DNA from: CAJWGI01 sp036011785
GTDB taxonomy: Bacteria; Chloroflexota; Anaerolineae; Anaerolineales; UBA11657
Assembly (NCBI GenBank): GCA_036011785.1
Contig: DASCOB010000010.1
Coordinates: forward strand, 1-16,993
Direction: 5' to 3'
DNA length: 16,993 nt
Both the position numbers and the translations under genes were made by a program. Positions 1 to 7,635 of this stretch are shown piece by piece. The notes beneath the pieces were generated by a model. It saw only the letters and a list, made by a program, of their open reading frames with translations. It ran no database searches and had not been told where the DNA came from. Numbering within the stretch: position 1 is the first letter of the stretch; every line of letters begins with the position of its first letter.

Positions 1-2
1 GT

Positions 3-356
3 TTTTCCTTTTCTGCTACCAGCACTCTGGTCTTGATTCGCCGCGGTTACCGCGTTGCCTTCGAACCAGTATCCGTCACGTCGCGCTTAGGAAATAGTAG
101 TATGTCTATTCGCTCGGGTTTGGATTTGCTTTTGACTGTCTTGCGGCTATCAATTCTGATTGATCCGCTGCGAGTATTTCTGCCTAGCTCATTGATAATG
201 GCCGGAACTGGAGTTCTCTGGGGCACACGCTATGTACTAATAGGTAGCGGTGTCAGCGTAGGAAGTCTCATGTTTATTCTTATGGGCGTACTCATGTTTG
301 GGTTAGGATTGCTTGCCGATCAAATCTCAGAAATGCGCCAGGAACGCTTTGAGTAA
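3..356 (+). CDS. GT2 glycosyltransferase with C-terminal membrane anchor (3' fragment, runs off left edge)
   Basis: The reading frame is open to the left edge of the window, so only the C-terminal 117 or so residues are present. They begin with FSFSATSTLVLIRRGYRVAFEP. The pattern of an aromatic/Ser/Thr-rich stretch, then RRGYRVAFEPV, then a SRLGNSSM segment resembles the end of the catalytic domain in DPM1/GtrB-like GT2 enzymes, which usually have RxGxSK there. Two or three hydrophobic helices follow (LLLTVLRLSIL, SSLIMAGTGVLWG, GSLMFILMGVLMFGLGLL), ending in a short charged tail (EMRQERFE). Known relatives transfer a sugar onto polyprenyl phosphate, or from it, at the cytoplasmic membrane. 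A TTG at 33 could start an ORF, but homology-like sequence continues upstream of it, so I read it as an internal Leu. The stop overlaps the asnB ATG by one base (TAATG), which suggests translational coupling. The exact substrate cannot be told. Confidence 0.72.
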   Translation, partial: FSFSATSTLVLIRRGYRVAFEPVSVTSRLGNSSMSIRSGLDLLLTVLRLSILIDPLRVFLPSSLIMAGTGVLWGTRYVLIGSGVSVGSLMFILMGVLMFGLGLLADQISEMRQERFE

Positions 357-2254
357 TGTGTGGCATTGTTGGGGTTCTACATCTTGACGGTCAACGTGTT
401 CGCTCAGATGTCATCAGGCAGATGACCAATCAGATCAAGCATCGCGGGCCTGACAGCAGTGGCGTCAAGGTGCTCGGCGATGTAGGGCTAGGATCTAGCC
501 GCCTATCCGTTATCGACCTTTCTCCAGATGGTCAGCAGCCCATGAGTAACGAGGATGGGTCAGTTTGGATTACTTACAATGGTGAGCTATACAACTACCA
601 GGAATTAAGGTCTGTATTGGAGATGCGAGGCCATATTTTTCGGTCTCAAACCGACACAGAGGTCATAATTCATGCTTATGAAGAATACGGTATAGAGTGC
701 CTACAGCAGTTCAACGGAATGTTTGCTTTCGCATTATGGGACGCGTCTAAGAAGTGTCTCTACCTAGGGCGTGATCGTCTCGGCATCAAGCCATTGTTCT
801 ATTCTTACGGGACTCAGAAGATTGTTTTTGCCTCAGAGATAAAAGGTATTCTAGAGTATCCTGGGGTTACCAGGGAGATAGAATTAACTGCTCTGCACCA
901 TTTCCTGTCACTAAACTATGTTCCAGCACCTTGGACTCTCTTTAAAGGTATCTCTCAAGTACTACCGGGACATTATCTGGTAGTAGCCGAAAATGGGACT
1001 ATGACAGAGCATGAGTACTGGGATTTGGTCTATTCGGCGGAAACTGACATCAGCCAACGTGAGTGGGTCGCTCGAATATCCGTGGAGATCCAGGCGGCAG
1101 TTACACGCCAAATGGTCAGCGATGTTCCGATTGGTGTGTTTCTAAGCGGAGGATTGGACTCCATAGCCGTAACTTCGAGTATGTGCAAAAGTACGAATGA
1201 GCCTGTACGTGCGTTTTCAATTGGTTTTGAGGAACCTAGTTACAATGAGCTCAATTATGCTAAATTGGCCGCCCATTCTTTCGACTGCACTCATTTTGAG
1301 CATGTCGCAAAGTCAGACGCTGCGGACGTGCTTTCAGAGATTGTGTGGCATGCGGAGGAGCCAACAGCTGACTCGTCCATGGTCCCACTCTACCATCTGG
1401 CTCGGATTGCTAGCGGCGAAGTCAAGGTTGTATTGACGGGAGATGGAGGTGACGAGGTTTTCGGGGGTTACCCAACTTATCAAGCACCTTTGTTTAGCGA
1501 GTTATACCGATCCGTGCCAGGGTTTGTCCGTAGCCATCTGATCCAGCCGCTCGTCAATCGTTTACCCGTTTCCGACAGGCGCATGAGCTTAGATTTTCTC
1601 CTCAAACGTTTTGTAAAAGGGGCTGAACTCGATCCGTGGAGAGCACACATCTATTGGCGAACAATTCTAGACGAATCAACTAAGCATGAATTATATACCT
1701 CTGACATTCGTGCGGAAATGCTTGATTTGGAGACAATGAGCGTGTTCGAGTCCTATTTTTCTCGTGTGCGAAATCAACCATTACTCAATCAACTCCTCTA
1801 TGTGGATTTGAAGGCATATCTCCCAAACGATATGTTGGTCAAGGTTGACCGCATGACTATGGCATTTGGGTTAGAAGCACGGGTTCCACTTTTGGATCAT
1901 CAATTGATTGAATTGATGGCGCAAGTGCCTCTAAACTATAAGTTTCCCTACCGATATAAACTCAAGTCACTATTGCGAAAAGCGCTGCAGGGCAAGGTAC
2001 CAAGTCATCTTCTTGCTAGAGGAAAACAGGGCTTCAATGTACCAAAAGGAGTCTGGCTCAAGAAACAACTGCGGCCACTGGTTGGTGACTTGTTGCTAGG
2101 GCGAAATGGAATCCAACAAGCAGGTCTGTTTCGGCAAGGAATCATACAAGAAATGGTTCAAAGTCATTGGGCGGGCGAGCGCGATAACAGTCACCAAATC
2201 TGGGGATTATTAGTTCTCTCTTTATGGTGGGATCAATTCATGGAAACAAAATGA
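356..2254 (+). CDS. asnB: Asparagine synthetase (glutamine-hydrolysing) / AsnB-type amidotransferase
   Basis: 632 residues, the usual length for the family. After Met removal Cys2 (MCGIVGV) is the class II glutaminase nucleophile. The N-terminal domain (about 2-200) carries KHRGPDSSG, SRLSVIDLS, GQQPMS, YNGELYNY and TDTEVIIHAYEEYG. The synthetase domain (about 240-600) carries the pyrophosphate-binding P-loop SGGLDS at residues 264-269, then LTGDGGDEVFGGY and KVDRMTMAFGLEARVPLLD. All hallmark residues of glutamine-dependent synthetases are visible, so it should be active. Free-standing AsnB makes asparagine from aspartate, ATP and glutamine. Paralogues in polysaccharide clusters are thought to amidate sugar carboxylates or similar groups. 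The one-base overlap with an upstream membrane glycosyltransferase and the nearby radical SAM gene favour the second role here, but that is inference. Base composition is clearly AT-richer than in the genes after 3870. Confidence 0.93.
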   Translation: MCGIVGVLHLDGQRVRSDVIRQMTNQIKHRGPDSSGVKVLGDVGLGSSRLSVIDLSPDGQQPMSNEDGSVWITYNGELYNYQELRSVLEMRGHIFRSQTDTEVIIHAYEEYGIECLQQFNGMFAFALWDASKKCLYLGRDRLGIKPLFYSYGTQKIVFASEIKGILEYPGVTREIELTALHHFLSLNYVPAPWTLFKGISQVLPGHYLVVAENGTMTEHEYWDLVYSAETDISQREWVARISVEIQAAVTRQMVSDVPIGVFLSGGLDSIAVTSSMCKSTNEPVRAFSIGFEEPSYNELNYAKLAAHSFDCTHFEHVAKSDAADVLSEIVWHAEEPTADSSMVPLYHLARIASGEVKVVLTGDGGDEVFGGYPTYQAPLFSELYRSVPGFVRSHLIQPLVNRLPVSDRRMSLDFLLKRFVKGAELDPWRAHIYWRTILDESTKHELYTSDIRAEMLDLETMSVFESYFSRVRNQPLLNQLLYVDLKAYLPNDMLVKVDRMTMAFGLEARVPLLDHQLIELMAQVPLNYKFPYRYKLKSLLRKALQGKVPSHLLARGKQGFNVPKGVWLKKQLRPLVGDLLLGRNGIQQAGLFRQGIIQEMVQSHWAGERDNSHQIWGLLVLSLWWDQFMETK

Positions 2255-2304
2255 TATTTCGTCTGGCTCAAAGGTTGGAACATTGTGACCAAAATGTGAT
2301 TGTG

Positions 2305-2332
2305 TATACAGATGCACTTGCTCGCGTATAAT
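2305..2332 (+). promoter_or_regulatory. Candidate sigma70-type promoter for the radical SAM gene
   Basis: A perfect TATAAT (2327-2332) is preceded at a 16-base spacing by TATACA (2305-2310, 4 of 6 matches to TTGACA). Transcription would start near 2339, about 80 bases before the ATG at 2421. The predicted leader holds a small hairpin, GCACC-TGTTT-GGTGC (2349-2363). The 166-base gap is the largest unassigned stretch in the window and holds no other gene that I can see. The region is AT-rich, so a chance match is possible. Confidence 0.4.
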
Positions 2333-2420
2333 CTCAGTGATAGCTTGGGCACCTGTTTGGTGCTGGAGAGCAATTCTTTGTTCACGAATGCTCAAGTGAT
2401 TGCTCGTTGTAGTTAATTAA

Positions 2421-3860
2421 ATGCGAATCGTACTTACTGAAGCTCCGTTTTCCTATGACGAAGCGATGGTCAAAGGCGAACGATATTTTCCGTTGGGCAT
2501 TGGCTATATCGCTTCCTTTATTCGACAGAAACAGGACCGCGACGTACAACTGTTCGTGGATAGCATGACGGAATTTCGGGCTTTTGTTGGAAACCATCCG
2601 CCTGATGTGCTAGGACTCAGTGCAATGACGTCTTCCTATCCGGCGAGTGTACGTATGGCCCATATAGCAAAATCTGTCAATCCAGATTGTATTGTGATTA
2701 TAGGTGGTCAACATGCTACCAGTGTCGGCGGTTCTATTTTTAAAGAGTCACCTGATATTGATTTCATTGCAATGGGTGAAGGAGAGCTCCTGATGGAACG
2801 CCTCCTCAGAGAAATTGAGACTGGTCGCAAAGACTGGTCGACGATCCCAGGTCTCATCTACAAGGATGGTGACGTAATCAAAAGAAATCAGCAGGAAGCC
2901 CTTACGAGAGAGCTTGATGGATTTCCGTTTCCTGCGCGGGACCTGTTGCCATTGGATAAGTTCTCCTCACATGCTCATATGCGATTTGGAAAACTTACCG
3001 CTAGCCTCATAGGATCGCGAGGTTGCCCATGGAAGTGTAGTTATTGCTCTTCCTTTGTTACTATGGGACGCCTGTATCGCTATCGTTCTCCTGCCAATGT
3101 GGTGGCCGAAATGGAGCAACTGAAAAATCAATACGGAGTAGACAATTTCGTTTTCTGGGACGATGTGTTCACTGTGCAGCATAGTAGGGTCTTCGAATTC
3201 TGCAATGAAATACAGAAGCGGAAGATGGACATCTCTTGGTATTGCTTGTCCAGGTCCGATCGAATGACGGCAGCACTCGCGCAAGCTATGGCCAGTGCGG
3301 GATGCGTCATGCTTTCTTTCGGAATCGAAAGCGGCAGCGAAAGAACCTTGCAGCGAATTCGAAAACAGGTGGACCTTGATGTTGTAAGAGAAGCGATTAC
3401 CTGTTGCAACGCAGCTGGAATCCGTACTCAGGGCACATTTATTTTGGGGTTGCCATTTGAAAGTTACGAAGACATGCGCATAACCATAGATTTTGCAAAA
3501 GAATGTGGCGTAGTCATAGCCCTATTTTTTTCGTTTACGCCGTACCCGGGTACAGAAGAATGGGACTATTTACCCGACGAAATGAAACCGAAGTCAATCG
3601 ATGAGTGGTATACCTTCATCTGCAATGCTCGTGAGACCCGGTCATGGAATCTGAACTTCACGGATGAAGAGATCAGTGAAATTGTCTCGGTAGCACACCG
3701 CGAATTCTATTTCCGTCCAACTCAGGTTGCAAGGATTATGCGGTCGGTGACGTCCCTCAGGGAGTTTTCATCCTACTCGGCGAGTGCATTGTCTTTGACG
3801 TGGTCGCTTATAAGAAGTCGCAGGAATTCGTTGGCGTTGCACAGTTCTTCGGTTAGTTGA
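2421..3860 (+). CDS. B12-binding-domain radical SAM protein
   Basis: 479 residues. The N-terminal part (about 1-150) resembles a cobalamin-binding Rossmann domain, with LGLSAMTSSYPAS, then IIGGQHAT (93-100) and the MGEGE turn (118-122) typical of these enzymes. I see no DxHxxG motif, which many B12-radical SAM enzymes also lack. The radical SAM core follows: SRGCPWKCSYCSS gives the CxxxCxxC iron-sulfur ligands as C202, C206 and C209. Later come FWDDVFT, SFGIESGSERTL, GTFILGLPFES and the FTPYPGTE segment, all normal for the class. Such proteins do SAM-dependent methylation or ring and lipid rearrangements (HpnP-, BchE- and P-methyltransferase-like members), so the substrate cannot be assigned. 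The start is the ATG at 2421, with no clear Shine-Dalgarno (preceded by gttaattaa). The last 25 or so residues are Ser-rich and look unconstrained. Low GC matches asnB. It lies in the same frame as argS, separated by TGA plus nine bases. Confidence 0.9.
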   Translation: MRIVLTEAPFSYDEAMVKGERYFPLGIGYIASFIRQKQDRDVQLFVDSMTEFRAFVGNHPPDVLGLSAMTSSYPASVRMAHIAKSVNPDCIVIIGGQHATSVGGSIFKESPDIDFIAMGEGELLMERLLREIETGRKDWSTIPGLIYKDGDVIKRNQQEALTRELDGFPFPARDLLPLDKFSSHAHMRFGKLTASLIGSRGCPWKCSYCSSFVTMGRLYRYRSPANVVAEMEQLKNQYGVDNFVFWDDVFTVQHSRVFEFCNEIQKRKMDISWYCLSRSDRMTAALAQAMASAGCVMLSFGIESGSERTLQRIRKQVDLDVVREAITCCNAAGIRTQGTFILGLPFESYEDMRITIDFAKECGVVIALFFSFTPYPGTEEWDYLPDEMKPKSIDEWYTFICNARETRSWNLNFTDEEISEIVSVAHREFYFRPTQVARIMRSVTSLREFSSYSASALSLTWSLIRSRRNSLALHSSSVS

Positions 3861-3869
3861 TTTCCCCGA

Positions 3870-5513
3870 GTGCAAATCCTTTCTAGACAGCTTGAAGAGT
3901 TCATTCTAAAGGCCGCGTACGCGGCCCAGCGGGCGGACGCGCTTCCGTCATGCGAGCTCCCGGCGCACGCCCATCTCAGCCACCCTACAAAGCCGGAGTG
4001 GGGTGATTATTCCTGTGCGCTGCCACTGCAACTAGCCAAACCAATGCAGCAGCCCCCGTTGGAAATCGCTGCTCAAATAGAAAAGCACCTGCCTGCAAGC
4101 GCTCTACTAGGTGAAACCTCGGTCTCCCCGCCCGGTTTTGTGAACATTTCGCTGGCAAGAGACTGGCTGGCAGCGCAGGTGGATGCGGTGTTGCAAACCG
4201 GGTCTGCGTACGCGGATTTGCACTATGCGGGCGGAAAGAAGGCGCAGGTTGAGTTCGTTAGCGCGAACCCCACCGGGCCGTTGACCGTGGGCCACGGCCG
4301 CGGTGGCGTCGTTGGTGACACTGTCTCCAATCTGCTTTCGGCGGTTGGATATCAGGTCACGCGCGAGTTTTATTACAACAATGCCGGCCAGCAGATGCAG
4401 CGACTGGGAGAATCACTACGGCTGCGCTATTTGCAGGCGCTGGGCCAGTCGGTTGACTTGGCGGAGGACCACTACCACGGCGAATACCTGGCGCAATTAG
4501 GCCGTGGGCTCCACGCGGAGCACGGGGATGGTCTGGTTAATGCGGAATGGGCGACTTTCAAAGATCTGGCCGAAGATGCCATCGCCGCGCAGCAGCGCGA
4601 CACGATGGCGCGCCTTGGCATTAAAATGGACGTGTTCTTCAATGAACAATCGCTTTATGAGGACGGTTCAATTGAAAAGGTGGCGGCAGCCTTGTGTGAA
4701 AACGGTTTGGCGTATGAGCGCGATGGCGCGATGTGGTTCGCTGCTACAGCGCTGGGTGGTTCGAAGGACCGCGTAATTATTAAGTCGAGCGGCGAGCCAA
4801 CCTACCGCATGCCGGACATCGCCTATCATTGCAGCAAACTTAAGCGCGGCTTTGACCTGGTGGTGGATGTGCTCGGGGCGGATCACAAGGATTCGTTTCC
4901 GGATGTGCTGCGCGGGGTGCAGGCGCTGGGTCATGATGGGGCGGGCATTAAAATGCTCATGCACCAGTTTGTCACCCTTAAAGGAGAGCGCATGAGCAAG
5001 CGCTCAGGTCGCTTCACCACCCTCGATGAGCTCATTGACGAGGTCGGTGTAGATGTGGTGCGTTTTTTCATGTTAATGCGCGCTGCAGAAAGCCACCTCG
5101 AATTCGACCTTGATCTGGCGCGGGAGCAATCGGAAAAGAACCCGGTGTATTATGTGCAATACGCGCACGCGCGTATCTGCAGTATTTTGGCGAAGGCGTC
5201 CGCAGAAGGCTTTTGTGACCGGTCTGGTGACGTGGCCCTGCTGCTGCACCCGGCTGAGCACGCCCTCATTGTGCGGCTGTTGGAGCTTGCTGACACGATT
5301 GACCGTGCGGTGCGTGAGCTCGCGCCGCACCATCTGACCACCTACGCGCGCGAACTTGCCGCCAGATTCCACGCCTTTTATCGGGATTGCCGCGTGGTGG
5401 ACGCAGAGAACCGCGCGCTGACACTGGCGCGGCTGAAGCTGGTGCGTGCGGCGCAGATCGGGCTGGCGCGCACGCTGGAACTGCTGGGTATTTCCGCGCC
5501 CGAGGCCATGTGA
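3870..5513 (+). CDS. argS: Arginyl-tRNA synthetase
   Basis: 547 residues, normal for ArgS. It charges tRNA-Arg with arginine using ATP. Domains in order: an N-terminal additional domain (about 1-105, with the KPEWGDYSCALPLQLAK signature); the class I Rossmann core beginning FVSANPTGPLTVGHGRGGVVGD, with the HIGH-type motif TVGH at 139-142; the KMSKS-equivalent RMSKRSG at 374-380; and a DALR-type anticodon-binding domain beginning near YYVQYAHARIC and ending LLGISAPEAM. The first His of the HIGH motif is Thr. The GTG at 3870 is the only early start available, because an in-frame TGA lies at 3858-3860. No convincing Shine-Dalgarno precedes it. There is no normal intergenic promoter, so it may be co-transcribed with the radical SAM gene or use a promoter inside that gene's 3' end. 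GC content rises abruptly here. Confidence 0.96.
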   Translation: MQILSRQLEEFILKAAYAAQRADALPSCELPAHAHLSHPTKPEWGDYSCALPLQLAKPMQQPPLEIAAQIEKHLPASALLGETSVSPPGFVNISLARDWLAAQVDAVLQTGSAYADLHYAGGKKAQVEFVSANPTGPLTVGHGRGGVVGDTVSNLLSAVGYQVTREFYYNNAGQQMQRLGESLRLRYLQALGQSVDLAEDHYHGEYLAQLGRGLHAEHGDGLVNAEWATFKDLAEDAIAAQQRDTMARLGIKMDVFFNEQSLYEDGSIEKVAAALCENGLAYERDGAMWFAATALGGSKDRVIIKSSGEPTYRMPDIAYHCSKLKRGFDLVVDVLGADHKDSFPDVLRGVQALGHDGAGIKMLMHQFVTLKGERMSKRSGRFTTLDELIDEVGVDVVRFFMLMRAAESHLEFDLDLAREQSEKNPVYYVQYAHARICSILAKASAEGFCDRSGDVALLLHPAEHALIVRLLELADTIDRAVRELAPHHLTTYARELAARFHAFYRDCRVVDAENRALTLARLKLVRAAQIGLARTLELLGISAPEAM

Positions 5514-5561
5514 ACGAAATCGGCGTAGTCGAGCTGTGCTGGAGCCAAACGAATCTTGAAC

Positions 5562-5566
5562 AGGAG
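5562..5566 (+). promoter_or_regulatory. Ribosome-binding site that fixes the dcd start
   Basis: AGGAG sits nine bases before the ATG at 5576. It is one of the few clear Shine-Dalgarno sequences in the window. It supports starting dcd at MSIKPDHW rather than at the GTG at 5387, which would place 63 codons inside the argS 3' end. Confidence 0.7.
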
Positions 5567-5575
5567 AAATCTCAG

Positions 5576-6130
5576 ATGAGCATCAAACCGGACCACTGGA
5601 TAACGCAGATGGCGCGCGAGCGCGGCATGATAGAACCCTTCGAATCCATCCAGGTGCGCAGCGGGGTGATTTCGTACGGCGTGTCATCTTATGGATACGA
5701 TATCCGCGTCGCCGATGAGTTCAAAATTTTCACAAATGTGCATTCTGCGATTGTGGACCCGAAGAACTTTGACACGCGCTCGATGGTGGATTTCAAGGGG
5801 GATGTGTGCGTCATTCCGCCCAATTCGTTCGCGCTGGCGCGCACCGTGGAATATTTCCGCATTCCGCGGAATGTGTTGACCATCTGCGTGGGCAAGAGCA
5901 CTTATGCGCGCTGCGGGATTATCGTGAATGTCACCCCATTCGAGCCGGAGTGGGAGGGTTACGTGACGCTGGAAATATCAAACACCACACCGTTGCCGGC
6001 CAAAATTTATGCTATGGAGGGAATCGCGCAGGTGTTGTTCTTTGAGGCCGACGATGAGTGCGAGACCTCCTACGCCGATAAGAAAGGGAAATACCAGCGG
6101 CAGCAATCCATCGTGCTGCCGAAACTTTAG
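5576..6130 (+). CDS. dcd: dCTP deaminase
   Basis: 184 residues from the ATG at 5576, close to the usual 185-195. It deaminates dCTP to dUTP, feeding dTMP synthesis; some relatives also hydrolyse dUTP to dUMP. The start MSIKPDHWITQMARERGMIEPFE, SYGYDIRVADEF (38-49), IPPNSFALARTVEYF (80-94), GKSTYARCGIIVNVTP (106-121) and PEWEGYVTLEISN (124-136) match the family. By comparison with E. coli Dcd, E133 (VTLE) is the catalytic glutamate and R112 corresponds to Arg115. The C-terminal GKYQRQQSIVLPKL closes the nucleotide site. The gene lies 62 bases after argS in the same direction and may be co-transcribed. Its stop is 13 bases from the stop of the convergent lipoprotein gene. I see no sign that it is monofunctional or bifunctional. 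Confidence 0.95.
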   Translation: MSIKPDHWITQMARERGMIEPFESIQVRSGVISYGVSSYGYDIRVADEFKIFTNVHSAIVDPKNFDTRSMVDFKGDVCVIPPNSFALARTVEYFRIPRNVLTICVGKSTYARCGIIVNVTPFEPEWEGYVTLEISNTTPLPAKIYAMEGIAQVLFFEADDECETSYADKKGKYQRQQSIVLPKL

Positions 6131-6143
6131 TCCCCCGGGCGGG

Positions 6144-7496
6144 TTACTTCCACGACCAGACCGGCAGCGTGCCCGCCTCTAGCAGGCGAGGTTCGAAGTC
6201 CCCCTCGGCCTGCGCCACAACGATTTTTGGGCCTTGCTGCGTGTAAGCCGAGAGCGCCAGATACTGACTATCGGGCGACCAGATGGTGAGTGTGCGCTGG
6301 TACTGGTCGATGTAGGGCAGCAGCGTCGCGAATTGCTCCGAAGGCACGAAAGAAAAGAGCAGTTCACTTTCGCCTCCGGGCACTGCCATCACGTGCAGCT
6401 CCAGGTGGGTGAATTGTCCCAGCGCCCGGGTTCCCGCCTCCGAGCTGACAGCCCCCTGAAAAAAAGCGATTCTGGTTCCGTCCGGTGACCAGAAGAACCC
6501 GACCACGTTCTCCCCGATGATGAGCAGCTGCCTCGGTGGCGCCCGCGTCGTCATCACCGTCAATGGTCCCTGCGTTGCGAGAGCGGTATCGGGGCTGGGA
6601 GCGAAGGCGACATGCTCTCCGTCGGGAGACCACTGGAAGGCCACTGTGCCCTCGTAGCTGGCTATGATCTGCTGGCGGCTGCTGGTGCGGTCAAGCATCA
6701 TCAGGGCGCTCTCGCCCTCGTCTGTAATCCCCGCGTACAATATCTGGTTTCCGTCCGGCGAGAAAGCCGGTGCTTGAAAAGGGGCCGCACGTACGGGCAA
6801 CCCCTCTTCGATGATTGAATCTCCTAGCCAGAGATACGTCAGTCTAGAATCGCGGCGGGCGTCGTTACTATGGATTAGCATGCGTTTGCCCGATGGTGCC
6901 CAGGCCCAGAACAGCGGCTGGCCGGAATCGACTACCTGCGATTCGGCACCGTCCAGCTTCGAGAGCCGCAAAATGCCGCTATTGCCGTCTGTCTGGGTGG
7001 CCAGAAAGGCGAGCGCCCCGCTGTCCGGCGCCCAGTAGAGAAACACCGGAATCATGCGGTCGCTGGCGAACACCTCGCGCGCATCCGCGCCATCGCTCTG
7101 GCTGACGTAAAGGTGTGCCTCCACATCCTGCGGGTTCGATCCGCTGTAACTCACATAGGCGATCTGGCGGCCGTCAGGCGCCCAGGTGACGTGGCCGTAA
7201 TAGCGCAGCGCGCCCTCCCCAAAGGTGGCGTCGCTGGTGATCTGGGTCAGGTCTTGCCCAGCCTGGTTCATGGTGTGAATGTTGCCGTCGATGCCGATGA
7301 ACGCGATCAGCCCGGACTTACGTTCCATTGCGCCGAGCAGCGGACTCTGGGGCACCTTGAATCCCTGGCCGCCGCGGCTGCTCACCCGCCCGCAGGCTCC
7401 CAGCCAGAAAGCGGTTGCCAGTGCTATAAGCGCAAGCCGCATAGCGGTTTTGCTTAAGCCCTTGCGGCTCTGACGGCGTGCGCACGTCGTATTCAT
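6144..7496 (-). CDS. Lipoprotein with TolB/WD40-like beta-propeller repeats
   Basis: 450 residues. The N-terminus is basic, then hydrophobic (MRLALIALATAFWLGAC), with lipobox LGAC and the lipidated Cys at residue 35, so it is probably anchored outside the cytoplasmic membrane. The rest is built from WSPDG-type repeats as in PD40/TolB propellers: WAPDG near 105, WAPDS near 155, WAPSG near 199, FSPDG near 245, WSPDG near 289 and 336, and WSPDS near 406. A terminal VWSWK could pair with the first strands (SGLIAFIGIDGNIHTMN) to close the ring, giving about eight blades. No catalytic domain is visible, so a binding or scaffold role is likely and the ligand is unknown. Met19 is an alternative start that gives a more typical signal peptide. 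Transcribed against dcd and divergently from the phospholipase-like gene. Confidence 0.82.
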   Translation of the reverse strand: MNTTCARRQSRKGLSKTAMRLALIALATAFWLGACGRVSSRGGQGFKVPQSPLLGAMERKSGLIAFIGIDGNIHTMNQAGQDLTQITSDATFGEGALRYYGHVTWAPDGRQIAYVSYSGSNPQDVEAHLYVSQSDGADAREVFASDRMIPVFLYWAPDSGALAFLATQTDGNSGILRLSKLDGAESQVVDSGQPLFWAWAPSGKRMLIHSNDARRDSRLTYLWLGDSIIEEGLPVRAAPFQAPAFSPDGNQILYAGITDEGESALMMLDRTSSRQQIIASYEGTVAFQWSPDGEHVAFAPSPDTALATQGPLTVMTTRAPPRQLLIIGENVVGFFWSPDGTRIAFFQGAVSSEAGTRALGQFTHLELHVMAVPGGESELLFSFVPSEQFATLLPYIDQYQRTLTIWSPDSQYLALSAYTQQGPKIVVAQAEGDFEPRLLEAGTLPVWSWK

Positions 7497-7498
7497 TG

Positions 7499-7507
7499 TG
7501 CTATAAT
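7499..7507 (+). promoter_or_regulatory. Candidate extended -10 promoter for the phospholipase C-like gene
   Basis: TGCTATAAT contains a perfect TATAAT (7502-7507) and an upstream TG one base away, the extended -10 form. A -35 at 17-base spacing would be TGCGCA (7479-7484), only 3 of 6. It lies directly at the start codon of the divergent lipoprotein gene (7494-7496), so transcription from it would begin near 7514, leaving a leader of about 120 bases before the ATG at 7636. For the opposite strand, a TAGAAT-like -10 can be read near 7550-7555, but without a good -35. Confidence 0.42.
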
Positions 7508-7563
7508 TTCCCTCGGTAGCAGCGCGTTTTTCCTCTCTACAGAAGCGCTATTCTAACCCATCA

Positions 7564-7600
7564 GCCCGCCGAGCAGGAAGTGCGCACTGTGCAGGCGGGC
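7564..7600 (+). repeat. Inverted repeat enclosing a 10-bp palindrome in the intergenic region
   Basis: GCCCGCC (7564-7570) and GGCGGGC (7594-7600) are perfect complements, 23 bases apart. Between them sits AGTGCGCACT (7579-7588), a perfect 10-base palindrome. The block lies in the 139-base region between the lipoprotein and phospholipase-like genes, downstream of the candidate + strand -10. It could be a leader hairpin, a regulator binding site or an unused terminator. There is no T-run after it, so I do not call a terminator. Confidence 0.5.
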
Positions 7601-7635
7601 GGCAACAGCAATCGTCCTAATCATTCATATTACTC

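Noticed and set aside
2349..2363. GCACC-TGTTT-GGTGC hairpin in the asnB-radical SAM gap as a terminator
   Set aside because: Only five base pairs and no following T-run. It is downstream of the candidate promoter, so it is noted only as a possible leader hairpin.
3809..3814. TATAAG as a possible argS promoter inside the radical SAM 3' end
   Set aside because: The only TTGAC-like -35 (3795-3800) is 8 bases away, too close for sigma70. No other -35 is visible, so I mention it but do not call it.
5387..5575. Upstream in-frame extension of dcd starting at a GTG at 5387
   Set aside because: It lies mostly inside argS, its protein sequence is low-complexity Arg/Ala/Gly, and a clear AGGAG precedes the ATG at 5576, where family-like sequence begins.
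6131..6143. Terminator between convergent dcd and lipoprotein genes
   Set aside because: The gap is 13 bases with no complete hairpin and no T-run on either strand.
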